64,000 bases of DNA from Epiperipatus broadwayi (lineage: Eukaryota; Onychophora; Udeonychophora; Euonychophora; Peripatidae). The notes below the pieces were generated by a model. It worked only from the letters and a program-made list of their open reading frames with translations, had not been told where the DNA came from and did no database searches. The position numbers and the translations under genes are program-made. This document shows positions 24,411 through 36,284 of the stretch, one piece after another. Each line of letters opens with the position of its first letter. The first letter of the stretch is position 1. The DNA lies in assembly GCA_028023455.1 (NCBI GenBank), contig JAQFVV010012441.1, forward strand, positions 3,719,911 through 3,783,910. Reading direction: 5' to 3'.

Positions 24411-25125
24411 TACCTCTTTTATTGCTCAAATTTTGTTTAAACTCCCAAACAACAAATCATGTGTTTATTATGTATTTTATTAAAATGATTTTATATATTA
24501 ACGAAAGCAAGAAGTATAGTCAATTAACATTTAATACCATTTAGTTGCGAAATAAAAAAAAAAGGCTTTACATGCTAGAGCAAACTATCTTTTTCAGTTT
24601 TTTTTTTATTTCTTGCTCTATTTTTTTCAATATCCTCAGTCATTACCATTCTAAAATGATCAATTAACTTTTCACTTTTTCTTTTTTTTTTAATCCTCTA
24701 CTGATTCTTCCAATATATTTTCTATATTTTAAATAATACACTAAAACCAGTTCTACATTTTAATTTTCTCAATAAATGATCTTTTTTTCCACTTATTCAT
24801 TTCAATGCTTCTAGATGGAGAAATTTTATGTTCCAATCTATTTCTTCATTCTTGTAAAATCTAAATCTTTAGAATCTTTTTTTTCTTTAATTGTCCATAT
24901 TTTTGTATACTTTAGAGCAAATAAAGGGTGTTAGGTCACATTATTGAATATTACATGATCTTTGTTCCACGTAATGGGCAAGTTAATGCATCTCTAGATC
25001 CCAAATCAAGTTTCAAGTTGTCATTTTCAGTATATATGTATCACATGACTGTGTGTCAACTAATCATTCATTTTTTAACATAACTATCCAAAGATATAAG
25101 CTGCTAGCTAGCTTGTGGAAGGTTC
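24411..25125. other. AT-rich intergenic, nothing recognised
   Basis: No supported feature. Confidence 0.4.
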
Positions 25126-25262
25126 CTGTGCGTACACGTGGTGGACAGCGCCACCTAGCGTCTGGAAAAAGCCTCATCTGCTTTCGAGGCCCCTACCCTG
25201 TGTGTTCTGTGGGCTAACACAGAAACAGCGCCTCTAGCGGCCATCGTGTACGTTGGGTTAGA
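25126..25262. repeat. GC-rich element with inverted ends and two CTCF-like motifs
   Basis: About 135 bp far richer in G+C than its surroundings. The left part has GCGTACACGTGG...GCGCCACCTAGCG. The right part has GCGCCTCTAGCGG...CGTGTACG, so the ends are loosely inverted. The minus strand reads GCTAGGTGGCGC and GCTAGAGGCGC, which resemble the conserved CTCF core. A small DNA element or regulatory site is possible. Confidence 0.35.
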
Positions 25263-26094
25263 GTACCCAAGTGCTATTTAAAATATACATTAAACTGTCA
25301 ACAATTAATCTCCTGCCTAATTAAAAGCTTTTAACTTTTTCCAATTCTAAACCTAACTATTTATTACTATTTCCATTTTTAATTATTCATGCTTGCAAAC
25401 ATTCCTACTCAGCACTTAACTTTTTAGTGTTTTCATTTAATGATACTCTGCATGAATTAGGGGATTCAGTCATGGTTTGCAGCTTGGCCCTATCAATTCT
25501 GTTGCATGAATAATATATGACCTGAGCAATAAAACCATTTTATATCATGACTTTTTTACTTTTGTTTTCATATATATCATCAAATTTTCCTCAGGTTTTA
25601 TAACTTTTATATGATATTTTATGAAGATCATTCTCATCATCAACAAGTATCAACCTTATCATAGATAAATCTGGTACATTTTTTTCTGCATTAAGTAATA
25701 AATCTATCATTATTTATGATTATTCCTCACCATTGGCACATGCCTTGTGTAGTTTAGAACAGCGGTTGAGTAATGGTCTCCAAAACTCAAGGTCCTTGGA
25801 TATCAACTCAATTGTCTCATTTCTGTTGCTTGTACATCATGTAAATTTTTACATGAACTCTCTAGTAACAAATGATTCCATTATTTTTTAATTTCTTTTA
25901 GAGTTGGTGCTGAAAAGCTGACACTGTAATGTTTTTTTCTATTTCCGATACTAACTTATTATATATCATTATTCATCATATGTTAATACATTAAGCACTA
26001 TTAGTGCAACAATTAAGATCAGAAATATTTTCCAACTTTATAATTATTTATAAACTTTATAATAGTACTACAATAAATAATATTTAAATACCAT
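25263..26094. other. intergenic, nothing recognised
   Basis: No supported feature. Confidence 0.4.
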
Positions 26095-26470
26095 ATATTA
26101 TCATTATGAAAATAGTGTGTAAGAAGTTGTACATGTGATTTCCCGAAGGCTTGTGATAATGTATTTTAGTTGTATTTATATATTGAACTATTTTCATCAT
26201 ATAATATAAGTATTGAATGTCTTTAAAAAAAATTAACTTTATTTAAATATTCCAAATACCTCCAACTGTTAGTATTAGCACATAGGTTAGTATATGCAGA
26301 CATTTGAGAAGTATTATTCTCCTCTCTTCTCTAACTATTACTGACCTGACCAGTGGTAGTACTAGCATGGGAAGTGAACCTGGGACCCTTAAATTCTTGA
26401 ATATTGATATTTTAAGGTAATGCTTTAGCTAGCTGAGCCATTCTTCCAAAGGCCAATAGTCAGTAGACAT
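26095..26470 (-). mobile_element. PLE inverted terminal repeat, left copy
   Basis: The reverse complement matches 27,245-27,545 block by block. It has a tRNA-like head (ATGGCTCAGCTAGCTAAAGC with a B-box-like CAGGTTCACTTCCC), then AGTACTACCACTGGTCAG, AGAAGAGAGGAGAATAATAC, CTAACAGTTGG and an AT-rich tail. The hammerhead-like motif is mutated on both strands. Together with the right copy it brackets the PLE coding fragment. PLEs often carry inverted or partial long terminal repeats (family knowledge). Confidence 0.7.
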
Positions 26471-26519
26471 TTCATATAGCCATCTATGAGACACTGTCAT
26501 GTCAAAAGCAAAACTACAG

Positions 26520-27190
26520 TTTACAGAAAACCAACACATACAGGAAAATAGTTACCATATACATTCAATCACACCAGAATCACAAAACATCACTATAGAA
26601 CAGGGCAAAAGAGGTTTGTTCAGAAATCATGATTGAAAAAGAAAAAATCTATATAAAACAAACTCTTGTGAAAAATGTTTATTCTCAGCTGTTATTAAGA
26701 AAACCTTAAATAGACAACAAAAAGAACTGTAAAAAATGATTATTGGTATGATAGTGTATCCTTACATACCAAAATAGCAGACAAATTAAGGAAAATATGC
26801 AATCAGTATAACATCAGAACAGCTTTCCAGAGCCATATCACAATACAAAGAATTCCAACATCTACAAAGCCTAAAATTGAAATGCTGAAAAGCAAAAATT
26901 GCATCTATAAAATACACTGTGAATGTGGAAGAATGTATATTGGTAAGACCAGTCACACCTCATTAAAAGTGATTGTAAGACCACAAATTGATAATTAGAA
27001 GAGAGAAAATAGTTGTGTCTAAGGTAGGAGACCATGTACATACTAATGAATATATGTTCAATTGTGAAAATATAAAAATATTGGATAGAGAGGAAAAGGA
27101 TACAAAAAAGAAAATTCAAAGAAACTGCTCACATGACAATAATAAATAACTCTATAAGTCAACTTAGTGTGACTATACATAATGTATGGA
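26520..27190 (+). pseudogene. Penelope-like element, RT thumb/linker plus GIY-YIG endonuclease
   Basis: Frameshifted translation matches the C-terminal half of PLE proteins. The thumb region reads HIHSITPESQNITIEQGKRG near 26,550. The linker has YPYIP, then IADKLRKICNQYNIRTAFQS. The endonuclease follows at about 26,890-26,990 with CIYKIHCECGRMYIGKT: GIY-equivalent YKI, a Cys cluster and YIG. The expected R-x3-EH that follows is damaged (VIVRPQ then stop). The distal GDH-like and ILDRE-like residues (GDHVHTNE, ILDREEKD) are still readable in another phase. EN-positive PLEs use this enzyme for target cleavage. The copy is inactive but clearly recognisable. Confidence 0.8.
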
Positions 27191-27244
27191 AACCACTAAT
27201 CAACATCACTCTTAAGGAAAAAGTGGAGAAATCAGGAGGAACCT

Positions 27245-27545
27245 TATAGATAAGTATATGAAATTTCTATTGACTGTTGCCTTTGACAGCATGGCTCAGT
27301 TGGTTAAAGCATTACCTTAACATTCAATATTCAAGAATCTAATGGTCCAGATTTGAATCCCATGATAGTACTGTCACTAGTCAGTCCAGCAATACCTGAA
27401 GAAAAAAGGATAATAATACCTCTCGAAACATTGTGCATTTACTAACCTGTATGCTATTACTAATAGTTGAATATATTTGGAATATATAAATAAATTTTTC
27501 TAAAGACATTCAATACTTATATTAGATGATGGAAATATTTCAATA
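27245..27545 (+). mobile_element. PLE terminal repeat, right copy, with tRNA-like head
   Basis: Begins directly after the endonuclease remnant. The head reads GCATGGCTCAGTTGGTTAAA, containing a perfect A-box-like TGGCTCAGTTGG, and a B-box-like CAGATTTGAATCCC follows about 60 bp later. The minimal hammerhead-like motif lies at 27,390-27,445. Then comes GCTATTACTAATAGTTG and an AT-rich tail with AAATAAA. The order endonuclease, tRNA-like head, ribozyme-like motif is shared with the 14.2-15.1 kb remnant. Confidence 0.7.
27390..27445 (+). ncRNA. minimal hammerhead-like motif of PLE type
   Basis: CTGAAGA at 27,396-27,402 and GAAAC at 27,425-27,429 have the invariant hammerhead bases. Between them the family consensus pairs GAGAGG with CCTCTC (stem II), with an extra A after the first core strand. 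This copy has mutations in the left arm. Stem III could be only one or two pairs (ACATT), as described for PLE hammerheads. The extra A and weak stem III make activity uncertain. Confidence 0.45.
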
Positions 27546-27599
27546 CATAAATACAAATATAAATATGTTGTTTAGTGGTTTAATATATGACAATACCAA

Positions 27600-27665
27600 T
27601 GGTCACTGTATATTTACAGCTTGGCACAGCTGATGAAGAGCACTCTCTTGAAACTACATTTGTAA
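27600..27665 (+). other. second CTGATGA...GAAAC hammerhead-like motif
   Basis: CTGATGA at 27,630-27,636 and GAAAC at 27,650-27,654 enclose AGAGCACTCTCTT, which can pair AAGAG with CTCTT only if the last core A is used. That is not the standard register. It may be a PLE-type end from another family. Confidence 0.3.
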
Positions 27666-28624
27666 GATTTATAAGTCAATTGTTTATAATTCAGAAATTG
27701 ACTAATATATGTAATGTCTTTTAAGTTTAATAGTAAGGTAATAGAAGGGATTTAAATGCTTTCATAAATAGTAATATTGTTAATTGCATTACATTAAAAT
27801 CAGCAACATATTCTGTAAACTCTCTTCCAAAGCCATATACTGGAGGATTGAATATTAAATGGATATTAAGAAAAATTGCTAACAGTCTTCACTTATGAGA
27901 AGCAGTAGCTTTGCGCCCACATATTCAATAGCTAATTTTATTTTTTATAGGTTAAGCTAAGCTTCAAATTTCCAATTTTTAAATTCAGAGTAACATTTTG
28001 GTATATATAACAACTATAAACCTCAATTTTATGATGATTGCAGATATCCTATGGTCTTTGACAATGGATGCTTTTTACTAATTAAAGCATCACATAAACC
28101 TTTCAATTTACATTCAACACTTGAAATAGGAGAAGCAAACTATTTTATTTAATTTCATTCAGAAATACTTATTGGTTTCAAAAATTTAAATTGTCTATAT
28201 AATTAGGCTCCTACATACATTGGTTTAAGTTCAAAATTTTAAAGTATTAGAATATATAATTATACTTCTCTCTTCTAACACTGATGCAAGATTTTGTCAT
28301 TCTTATATTTATGACCAGGCAGAGAAAACATGGAATATCATGGATTCCTTGATCCTCAAGAGAGATTGTATTTTTATTTTTCATTTAATAAAAAATATTA
28401 TTCGAATGTTGTAGTATCTTAAAACATGATCAAACTTTGTCTGCTATTTTCATTATGTAAAGAATGCACACCCAATAAAAGTAATTTTCTCTTTTTTTTC
28501 TTTAAAATTTTTACCTTGGCACATTGCTTTTGATTTGGATAATCATATTATAACCATTTTTTTTACTAAAGCACCAGTAAGTTTTATCTGGAAAAAAGAC
28601 CTAAAACAAAAGCAAAAATCTTCT
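27666..28624. other. intergenic, nothing recognised
   Basis: No supported feature. Confidence 0.4.
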
Positions 28625-28735
28625 TATAATAGTGCTACCTAGTGCAAGCTAGAGTAATGGTTTGTACTGGATGGGACTATTCTATGAAACTTGTGTAAGC
28701 ATAGAAAATGGTGATCATGTGATATTTAGTGGTTT
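28625..28735 (+). repeat. R446 remnant without ribozyme
   Basis: Carries the outer R446 blocks (GTGCTACCTAGTGCAAGC, TAGAGTAATGG) and an inverted end ATGGTGATCATGTGATATTT. The central segment that holds the hammerhead in other copies is deleted. Confidence 0.55.
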
Positions 28736-29559
28736 AAAAAAGATCTTATAAATAGTGATGTTAATATAGAACATCTGAATGATTATTTAAATACTTATCA
28801 GTATATGTTTCTCAAATTCTGTTATAAATAAATTGACAAAAACATTAGAGATGGAGGAAGCCATTGAAGTTTCAAATACCTGTTATAATATTATCCATTT
28901 GCAAGTAAGTTAGCAATTAACAATGCAATGTTTAGTTAGGGCAGTAATGTGGTCTAGTAAACTATAATAGTCAAAACCTACATCCATAACATTGTTAACT
29001 GGCATATTAGTAAATAATAAAATAACACCAAGAATAATAAGAACATCTCCATTATAACTTTTAAATTATCAATAATAGAAATGAAATAAGCTATGTTTTT
29101 CCAATGGATTTTATAGATAGAAATAGCAGTTGCATTTTACTGACTTTAAGCATGTGAATCCAAAATACTACCAATAGAAATTATTGAGAAATCTGTTTTG
29201 AGTAGATTCAGTAGATCTTGGAAGTTAAAACATATGGAAGAGGTTTTTTTTGGGGGGAGGGGAGTAATGATTTTATTTTTTATATTATTGTCTTGCCTTA
29301 TATGTTTTCTTAAAATAAGTAGTACAATTCCTGTTTTTTTTTAAATATAAGCCTTATAATTTCATATAACATAGATTTTACTTTTAAAAAATATCATGGA
29401 TTTTATATTTATTCACAGAGGGCACTGCTGAAAAAATATAATGTTTGGAAGGGTGATTTAAATATTTTTATATCATGATTTATAATAACTATGTGATTCT
29501 TCTCTTTGGAAAATAGTGTAGTTTTAAGAGCTACTATTTATATTTTTGGGACATTATTT
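28736..29559. other. intergenic, nothing recognised
   Basis: A G-rich run lies at 29,250-29,265. Nothing else is supported. Confidence 0.4.
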
Positions 29560-30290
29560 TTAATATTTACTAAGGCTGTAACCTCAAGAATATGTGCATA
29601 AAAATGTGTTAGTAGGGACCTCTACAGGTCTTAACCACAACCTTACGTTTTGGAAGAAAAGAGGGGAACCCTTCTTTACTTCATACTTTCTATATAAATA
29701 GGTGAAGCTGAAGCGGTTAGATCTGAGGGTGTAAAGCTATTCAATACTTCACTGATTAAGTCCACATTTCTTATTACACATTAATACTCATGAATCTTTC
29801 AATTTACAATGAGTCAATGGAAAGATCTTAAAGTTAGAAATCTATTATGATAATTTAAAGTTGTAATTATAAATTTATTTAAATGCACATTGATTACATA
29901 AGTAATATTTACTAAGGCTGTAACCTCAAGAATGTGCATGTAAAATTGCAATAGTAGGGACCTCTACAGGTCTTAACCACAAGCTTATGTTTTGGAAGAA
30001 AAGAGGGGCTCTCTTCTTTACTTCAACCTACTTTCTATATAAATAGGTGAAGCTGTAGCAGTTAGATCTGAGAGCATGAAGCTATTCAATACTTCACTGA
30101 TAAGTCCACATTTCTTATTACACATTAATACTCGTGAAATCTTTCTATTTACGAGTCAATGGAAAGATCTTATAGTTAGAAATCTAAATGACAGTCTATC
30201 TAGAATACTGCAAATCTTACTCCAAGCAAAGTCAACAGTTAGTGTTTTTATTATTGAAATATGCATAAATATTGCAAATAATCTGCGATA
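29560..30290 (+). repeat. R342 tandem dimer
   Basis: Two direct units: TAATATTTACTAAGGCTGTA occurs at 29,561 and 29,903, a 342-bp period. Each unit carries GTAGGGACCTCTACAGGTC, able to form the hairpin GACCT/AGGTC, then CCACA...TTTTGGAAGAAAAGAGGGG. The second unit runs about as far as 30,200. A 71-codon frame in the second unit is not preserved in the first. No ribozyme core was recognised. Related single copies lie at 16.1 and 37.9 kb. Confidence 0.85.
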
Positions 30291-31867
30291 GTGTTAACAC
30301 AATGTTAAAACCATTTTTCAGCATGGGAAGCTCATCTTTGGAAAGATTTTATTTAAGCAAATTATAAATTGTTTTCATATTAGAGTGACAAAGTTGATTC
30401 ACAATGAAAATATATATTTTAAAACTCTTGAATGTAATATTAAGCTTTATTATCCTTAACTAATGGATAATATAAAATCAACATACTGGTTTCTCATACT
30501 CCCTATATTTCAGCTACAATTGAATCATTCTCATCAGATGCTTAAACATTAATTTACTATGTCATAATTATAACCAAGGGTAAATATATAAATATTTTTA
30601 ATATTACATACCTATTTTAGACACAATATAAATTTGTAATCATTTGTTACCATAGTTATACTTTATAAATATATTTGTAAATAAAGTTCTGATTACTATT
30701 CCAATGATGCCAAATTGGAACAGAAACATGTACTGCATAAAATATTCTGTTTATTTGGTATTAAATACAACTTCTCAGGATATCTTCTGTTAATTAATAT
30801 TCTATTGATTTTTAACAATTTAAAAATATACAATAGATTATAGTACAAACATATTGATGTAAACATTAAAATAAAATATCCATGCTAGTGTGTTACGAAT
30901 AAACTTACAATGGATATTTTTGTACACTGTAAACTTGTGTTAATACACGCACACTCTTATTTACAAATGGAATTAGAGTTGACTAACTCCCCTCTAGTTG
31001 GGGAGGTAATCATTAAAAATTGACCAGTTAGCTATTCTTTGTTTTTCCACTGATGTTGATCTTTAGGAATGGAATTGATATTTAAGCCAGATATAAATAC
31101 ACCAATATTTATTATAAAATAATAATGAATTATATAAAGAATAAATGCAGTGTCTCATTTTAAACAATATTTACATTGATAATTTATTACAAGTCAAATT
31201 TATAAATACACATTAAATTTATACAGCATTTATGTACATCATAAACTAAACTGGAACTGTAATCTTACAATTGTGAAAATAAATAAAAAAACTCATCACC
31301 TTTATGTAGGCCTTTTTTTATATAATTTGTTTGTGTGTGTGGTGAGTTTGTTTATTTTTACAGATGGATGGAGATTAGTCATTTCCAATTCAGTTTACAA
31401 TATACTTTAAGATTGTGATATGTATATAATTACATTATTTATTTACGTTTTTTATAGAAATTTATAGAGAGTTACAATCTTATATAAGGCAATGTTAGTC
31501 AAAAAAATCAACTAAAATCTTCCTGTACATGTTTCTGTCAATAAAACCCAACTGCATCAGTTTAACAAAATTCGGTATTGAATTTAAGCAGTAATTTTAC
31601 TAAGACTTTTCTGTATTAATGTAAAAATAATTGACAAGATGAAGCTTAAATATATATAATACCACTGAATTGTTGACTCAGAAATAATTTTGGATATTTA
31701 AATTGACAACTTCATTTGATTCTAAACAGAAAAATCTCATTATTTTCAGATAAATATTTTATATATAAATGAACTGTGTTAAATATTCAATGTTATTTTC
31801 CAGACTATTTAATATCATTTCTGAGTGACTTTCAAGAAAAAATAAATGTCTCCAAATTAAATGACTA
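30291..31867. other. intergenic, nothing recognised
   Basis: Plain AT-rich sequence; no supported feature. Confidence 0.4.
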
Positions 31868-32255
31868 AACATCACATGGTCACCATTTTTTATGCATACA
31901 CATCACATGGTCACCATTTTTTATGCATACACAAGCTGTTTATACAGAGATAAAACTCTCCAATACAATAGTGCCACTTAGTGGAAGCCAGAGTAATCAA
32001 TGGATGCATGAAAGTTTTTGCATAAAATTTCTATCTACTGTTTACTCATCCAATATCCATAGAAGTTTCTAGTTTGTGGCTTTCATCAGTGAGAAGCCTT
32101 GGATCTGAGAGCACTGCAACTAGATATTAGATCTAGATAGGGATTTTATTCACAAACCTTCATGCATCCATTGATTACTCTGTCTTCCACACAGTGGAGC
32201 TACTGTATGCAAAGTTTTGCCTCTATCTACAAATTATTGTGTTATAATGTAATAT
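31868..32255 (-). repeat. R446 copy with foldback end
   Basis: Starts with a 38-bp direct duplication (ATCACATGGTCACCAT twice). It runs through the R446 blocks up to the GATCTGAGAGCACTGCA block, and ends with an inverted piece (GCATCCATTGATTACTCTG) complementary to its own left part. The ribozyme is encoded on the minus strand. Confidence 0.75.
32050..32101 (-). ncRNA. R446 hammerhead, decayed
   Basis: On the minus strand CTGATGA (plus 32,083-32,089) and GAAAC (plus 32,065-32,069) are present. Stem II is reduced (AAGC against ACTA) and stem III no longer folds (CTTCTA instead of CTAGTC). Inactive by inspection. Confidence 0.6.
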
Positions 32256-32374
32256 TTCATCATCTATATTACAGAAGAAGAAAAAAATCATATATTAATA
32301 GCTTATATTTATTTAAATATTACAGATTGAACCTGTATTCTGTCGATCCCACTTCCGTGAATTTAAATGATCTT

Positions 32375-32750
32375 AAAGTCCTACATATGAGGGGTCAGAA
32401 TAAATTACGGTAAACATGGGTATGAAACAAAATACAAAGAAGGGCTTTGAACATGCAATTATCAGATTTTCAGTGATATAGATGGATGAATGAAGAGTTG
32501 GAGAGTGTAGAAAATTTAAGCTTGTCCATTAAAGTTTGAAGATTTGCTATCTTAATATAAACCTAGCACTGATTATACATATATGTGGGACATGATCCAG
32601 ACCAACTGATAAGTATTAGTTCAGCATAAAATACATATATTGGATATCATTTATCTTTTTCATATATATGTGGTCATGTGTATCAGTTATATCAAATGGA
32701 GTGGATGACTAAAGGGAGTTTAAAAACCTGGGTTTTAAGGCCCTCTAATT
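32375..32750 (+). repeat. R475 copy
   Basis: Plus-strand unit with ATGAGGGGTCAGAAT, GGGCTTTGAACATG, CAGATTTTCAGTGATAT, CCATTAAAGTTTG, the degenerate hammerhead, and the CATGTGTATCAG tRNA-like block near its end. Confidence 0.8.
32591..32653 (+). ncRNA. R475 hammerhead, inactive
   Basis: The core reads CTGATAA (32,606-32,612) and AAAA in place of CTGATGA and GAAA, so two invariant guanines are lost. Stem I CCAA/TTGG and stem III ATA/TAT remain. Confidence 0.7.
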
Positions 32751-33059
32751 ATAATAGCTTATGTTTGTAAAAATATCCATATGTAAAATGAAAAAATAAA
32801 GTTGAGTAATAATTCCTTGCATTTACTTCAATTATGTGTCCTCCATGTAAGTATACATAATCATAAAACTAATAATAACAAAGTAATCTCTAGTCCAAAT
32901 TTCTGAACTGCCTTATTTCATTAGAGAGAGAAGTTTTGTACTAAAACAGCCAGCTTCTAATAATCAGAAATTAAATTTAGCAGTACGATTGGTATCCAGT
33001 GATTATATAGTTCACTTGCCAGTAGAACAATGTGAACTATACCATTATCATCATGCAGA

Positions 33060-33206
33060 TGTAAAATATCACATGATCACCATCTTTTATGCTAGCACGT
33101 AACTGTTATTAAACAGGCAAAAGTCTTTATATAATAATGCCACCCTGTGCCAAGCCTTCTGGCATCCATTGATTACTCTGGTTGGCACAGGGTGGCACTA
33201 CTGTAC
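33060..33206. repeat. R446 remnant forming a hairpin
   Basis: A perfect 15-bp inverted repeat GCCACCCTGTGCCAA (33,139-33,153) and its complement (33,182-33,196) surround a 28-bp loop containing the R446 block ATCCATTGATTACTCTG. The ribozyme segment is absent. Confidence 0.7.
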
Positions 33207-33212
33207 ATATAA

Positions 33213-33490
33213 TGAAGTTATGGAAGAATAAATATGAAAAAAAAATGATTATACAGAAAGTGAATTATTGGTTTTTATGCTGGGTTTGGGAAAAGATAAA
33301 AGGGATTTAGATATAGAGGTTATAGAGTTGACAAAGATTATGTTGTGGAAATGGGATGGAGCAGAATATGGAAAAATTTAGAGTGGGGAATGGAAAATAA
33401 AGTGGCTAACAGGTTTATCTGGGCATAATTGCTGAGATATTCTTGACTTCATTTAAGGAGAAGCCACAATATATCATACCACATCACATC
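33213..33490 (+). mobile_element. LINE 3' end, second copy
   Basis: Matches 23,838-24,110 almost throughout (GAAGTTATGG..., AGTTGACAAAGATTATGTTG, AAAGTGGCTAACAGGTTTAT). It is truncated further than the 23.7 kb copy, begins next to the R446 hairpin, and has frameshifts. Confidence 0.7.
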
Positions 33491-34059
33491 CTGTTTAATA
33501 ACAGATGTAAAGTAGTTTTATTTATTTAATTTTTTAAATATGGACGATTTATCAGAAGATATTTAAATGACACATTGATCATACAATTATGACATTTGCA
33601 AATAACACAAAACTCGGATTTTTTTAATGATTTCCAATATGTAGCCAATCGCATCTTTGTGCCTTTACAGTATCTGATATATTGTACACTTTTTTCACTA
33701 GAAGGAGTAATTAACTTTATTAATTCTATTATTGAGTCATCTATTGAAAGTTTGAGTAATAAATGAACACTAGATTAAAGTTTTAAATAAATTCAGACTG
33801 CTTTCTGGCTGTAAGCCTTTTAATCAGTGAGGATGTCTATTGCCTCTTACTAATAAAAGCGATCATTCAGAAACTAATCTGAGATTTAGTTGATACTATT
33901 GGTGTGTGCCCATTGATTATCCAAGTTTTAGGAACGGATAATTTGAGCAAAAGTAAATAAAATCAGTGCAATTGTAAGTGTAAGCTAAGAGAGTCATGTG
34001 ATTCTTTGTTTAATGGATACAATATAATTTTTCCATCAAGTGTTTGGAAGATGTGTTAT
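33491..34059. other. intergenic, nothing recognised
   Basis: No supported feature. Confidence 0.35.
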
Positions 34060-34625
34060 TTAGTATTCCAAATAATGCATAATATATAGTTATGGAGAAA
34101 CATGTAGTCTTATCCATAGTCATCTCTGGATTGCTCTGGAGGACAGATAACTAATGACTGGTTCTTTCTCCAAGTTGTATGCAATGCCATCTTTAAAACA
34201 ATACATGTATTATGTGGCAACATAATTTAGCAATTTGCCACAAACATTTTCAGGTGTTAGTGTGCCTGAACCTTAAGTTACAAGATTTAAATGTGATAGT
34301 GTGTTTAGTATGTTAACACTTTATGGAATAATTAAAAAACATTGGGGTTTTAAATTGGGCACAACTATTAAATGAAATGTTTGAAATAATTTATACTGTG
34401 TATAGAATCAAAGCCAAGATTTGCAAAAACATTTTCAAATGATCTAAAAGATTTTATGATGGTAAAACAGATACTATATAAAAGTATAAAACACATGACT
34501 AAATTATGTGACCATGAAACACATATTGATTTAGAGATGTCACTGCAGACAGCTAGGAAAAAAAAAATCAACCTTTTGATCTGAGAATGCCAATTATCAT
34601 GATCTTCAAACATTTATGGCATCAA
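34060..34625 (+). repeat. R560 dispersed repeat, copy 2
   Basis: Diverged copy of 18,430-19,000. The frame at 34,368-34,613 (minus) has no counterpart there and is not a gene. Confidence 0.5.
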
Positions 34626-36280
34626 ATTAAAGGGAAAAAAAATCTGATATCCATATTGTAATTTTTATGAATAACTTATTGTTTCTGCCCTTGTTTTATT
34701 AAGTCTATGCAAAAGAGAATTTTAGTATGTATCATGTTATATATGCATGTTAAAAATAAAGTCAGTGTTATATGTTTTATCAATTAAGGAATACGTATAA
34801 TTGATAATTAATAATCTTATGATGATAATCTGGCATTAATGCCTATCAGTTTTTTCATGTTATTAATTTTAGTATTTCATATTTGATTAAACGTTGTGGT
34901 TAGTAATAAAAAGATTCACCAACCATATCTATAATCTTGATTTAAACTCTGATTGAGTAACACTTGAATGGTTTTTGGATTTTTATTAGGCTTAGGATAA
35001 TGACAGCTAATCTTTAGCTAGTCCAGTTAGCCATCTATTAGTGATTTGTGAGTAGCTATTCTTAGCTAGAGAGTAAAATAATATAAAAATTACTCTAATC
35101 TTCATCACTTAGCAGTTGGAAAATTTAGTGAGTAATGCCTTTTTCATAATAGACCAGTAGCATAGTTACTATGCAGCAAACCAAGATAATGCACATGGGA
35201 TCCTGTGTCTTAGGATGCTTTTGTTTAGTGTATAATCAAGTAGATTTATTGGACACAAGTTTGTAAGAAGATTGAGTAATGGAAATGAGAATCGAGTTGT
35301 CATGCATCGATGCTAAGCTCCAGGGACTAGCAGTCTATTGTGTAACAAACCACAAAAAGTATATATATATTCAAAAAAGTATTAAAGAGCCTCTTAAAAG
35401 TTTTTTTCAGAGGGACCAAAAAATTTACTTAAATCTTTGCAATGGGAGTCTTGTTGGTCCTGCAGAAGAATATTTACAGACTGTATTATATTATAAACTT
35501 TAATAATCGTTTATGATTATTGATTTTTATGAGCCATGAAGTTAAGTGAAAAGGGTTAGATTGCTAAGAATTATTTACAAATAGGCGGAAATTGTGGCAA
35601 AATACTATCAACAAAATTAATTTTTTAATTGCATGTTAAGATTATTCGCTAATAAAAGACCTGTATAAATCAAATCATATTTCATTTTTGCAAATTATTT
35701 AACATAAATAATATCATTATATTATAAGTAATGAAACTTCTCATTATTAAGATAAGTCTACTGACGTAATGATAAATTTCATTCATATTATATTTAGAAT
35801 AATGCATGGTCTGCTTTGATCTATACTTTTTTTTTTTAGTTTACAAGAGTGCGATAAGAAATCACGTCTTTGAAGATTTGTATTCTTTAATCTTAGAAAG
35901 AAATCAATAATAAAACTTAGAAGATCAAAAGAAAATGGAAATCAGTCAACACAAGTAATCTAAGTGCAGAAAAAAAAGCATAAGCCATATAAACTGAGCG
36001 TAATAATAATAAAAACCTGGAAAATTACAAAAAATATCGGTTAATATATTATTTTCAGTTAATTAAGGGGTGAATAAAAAAGAAAACTAGTAATCTTATC
36101 TTATTTGGAACGTGATGGAATTCCGTGTAAAACGAATCCAGTAGATCAGTTTTCAATGTATAATCCATTCAATTTAAATTCCCTTCTATAATTTTATCTA
36201 TTTTAAACAAGTAAATAATTTAATAGTTTAGAATTTAATGTATATATATGTGGGATGATACTATTAAAAAATGTCTTTTT
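34626..36280. other. intergenic, nothing recognised
   Basis: A 74-codon plus frame at 35,279-35,503 has no homologue or context that I recognise. Nothing else is supported. Confidence 0.35.
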
Positions 36281-36284
36281 TTTT

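Noticed and set aside
27630-27653. Canonical hammerhead at CTGATGA...GAAAC
   Set aside because: Stem II pairs only by using the last core adenine, so I list it as hammerhead-like only.
29560-30290. Hammerhead in R342
   Set aside because: CTGATTAAG and CTGATAAG lack the required core and no stem II can be drawn; CTCAAGA near 29,580 is not a core either.
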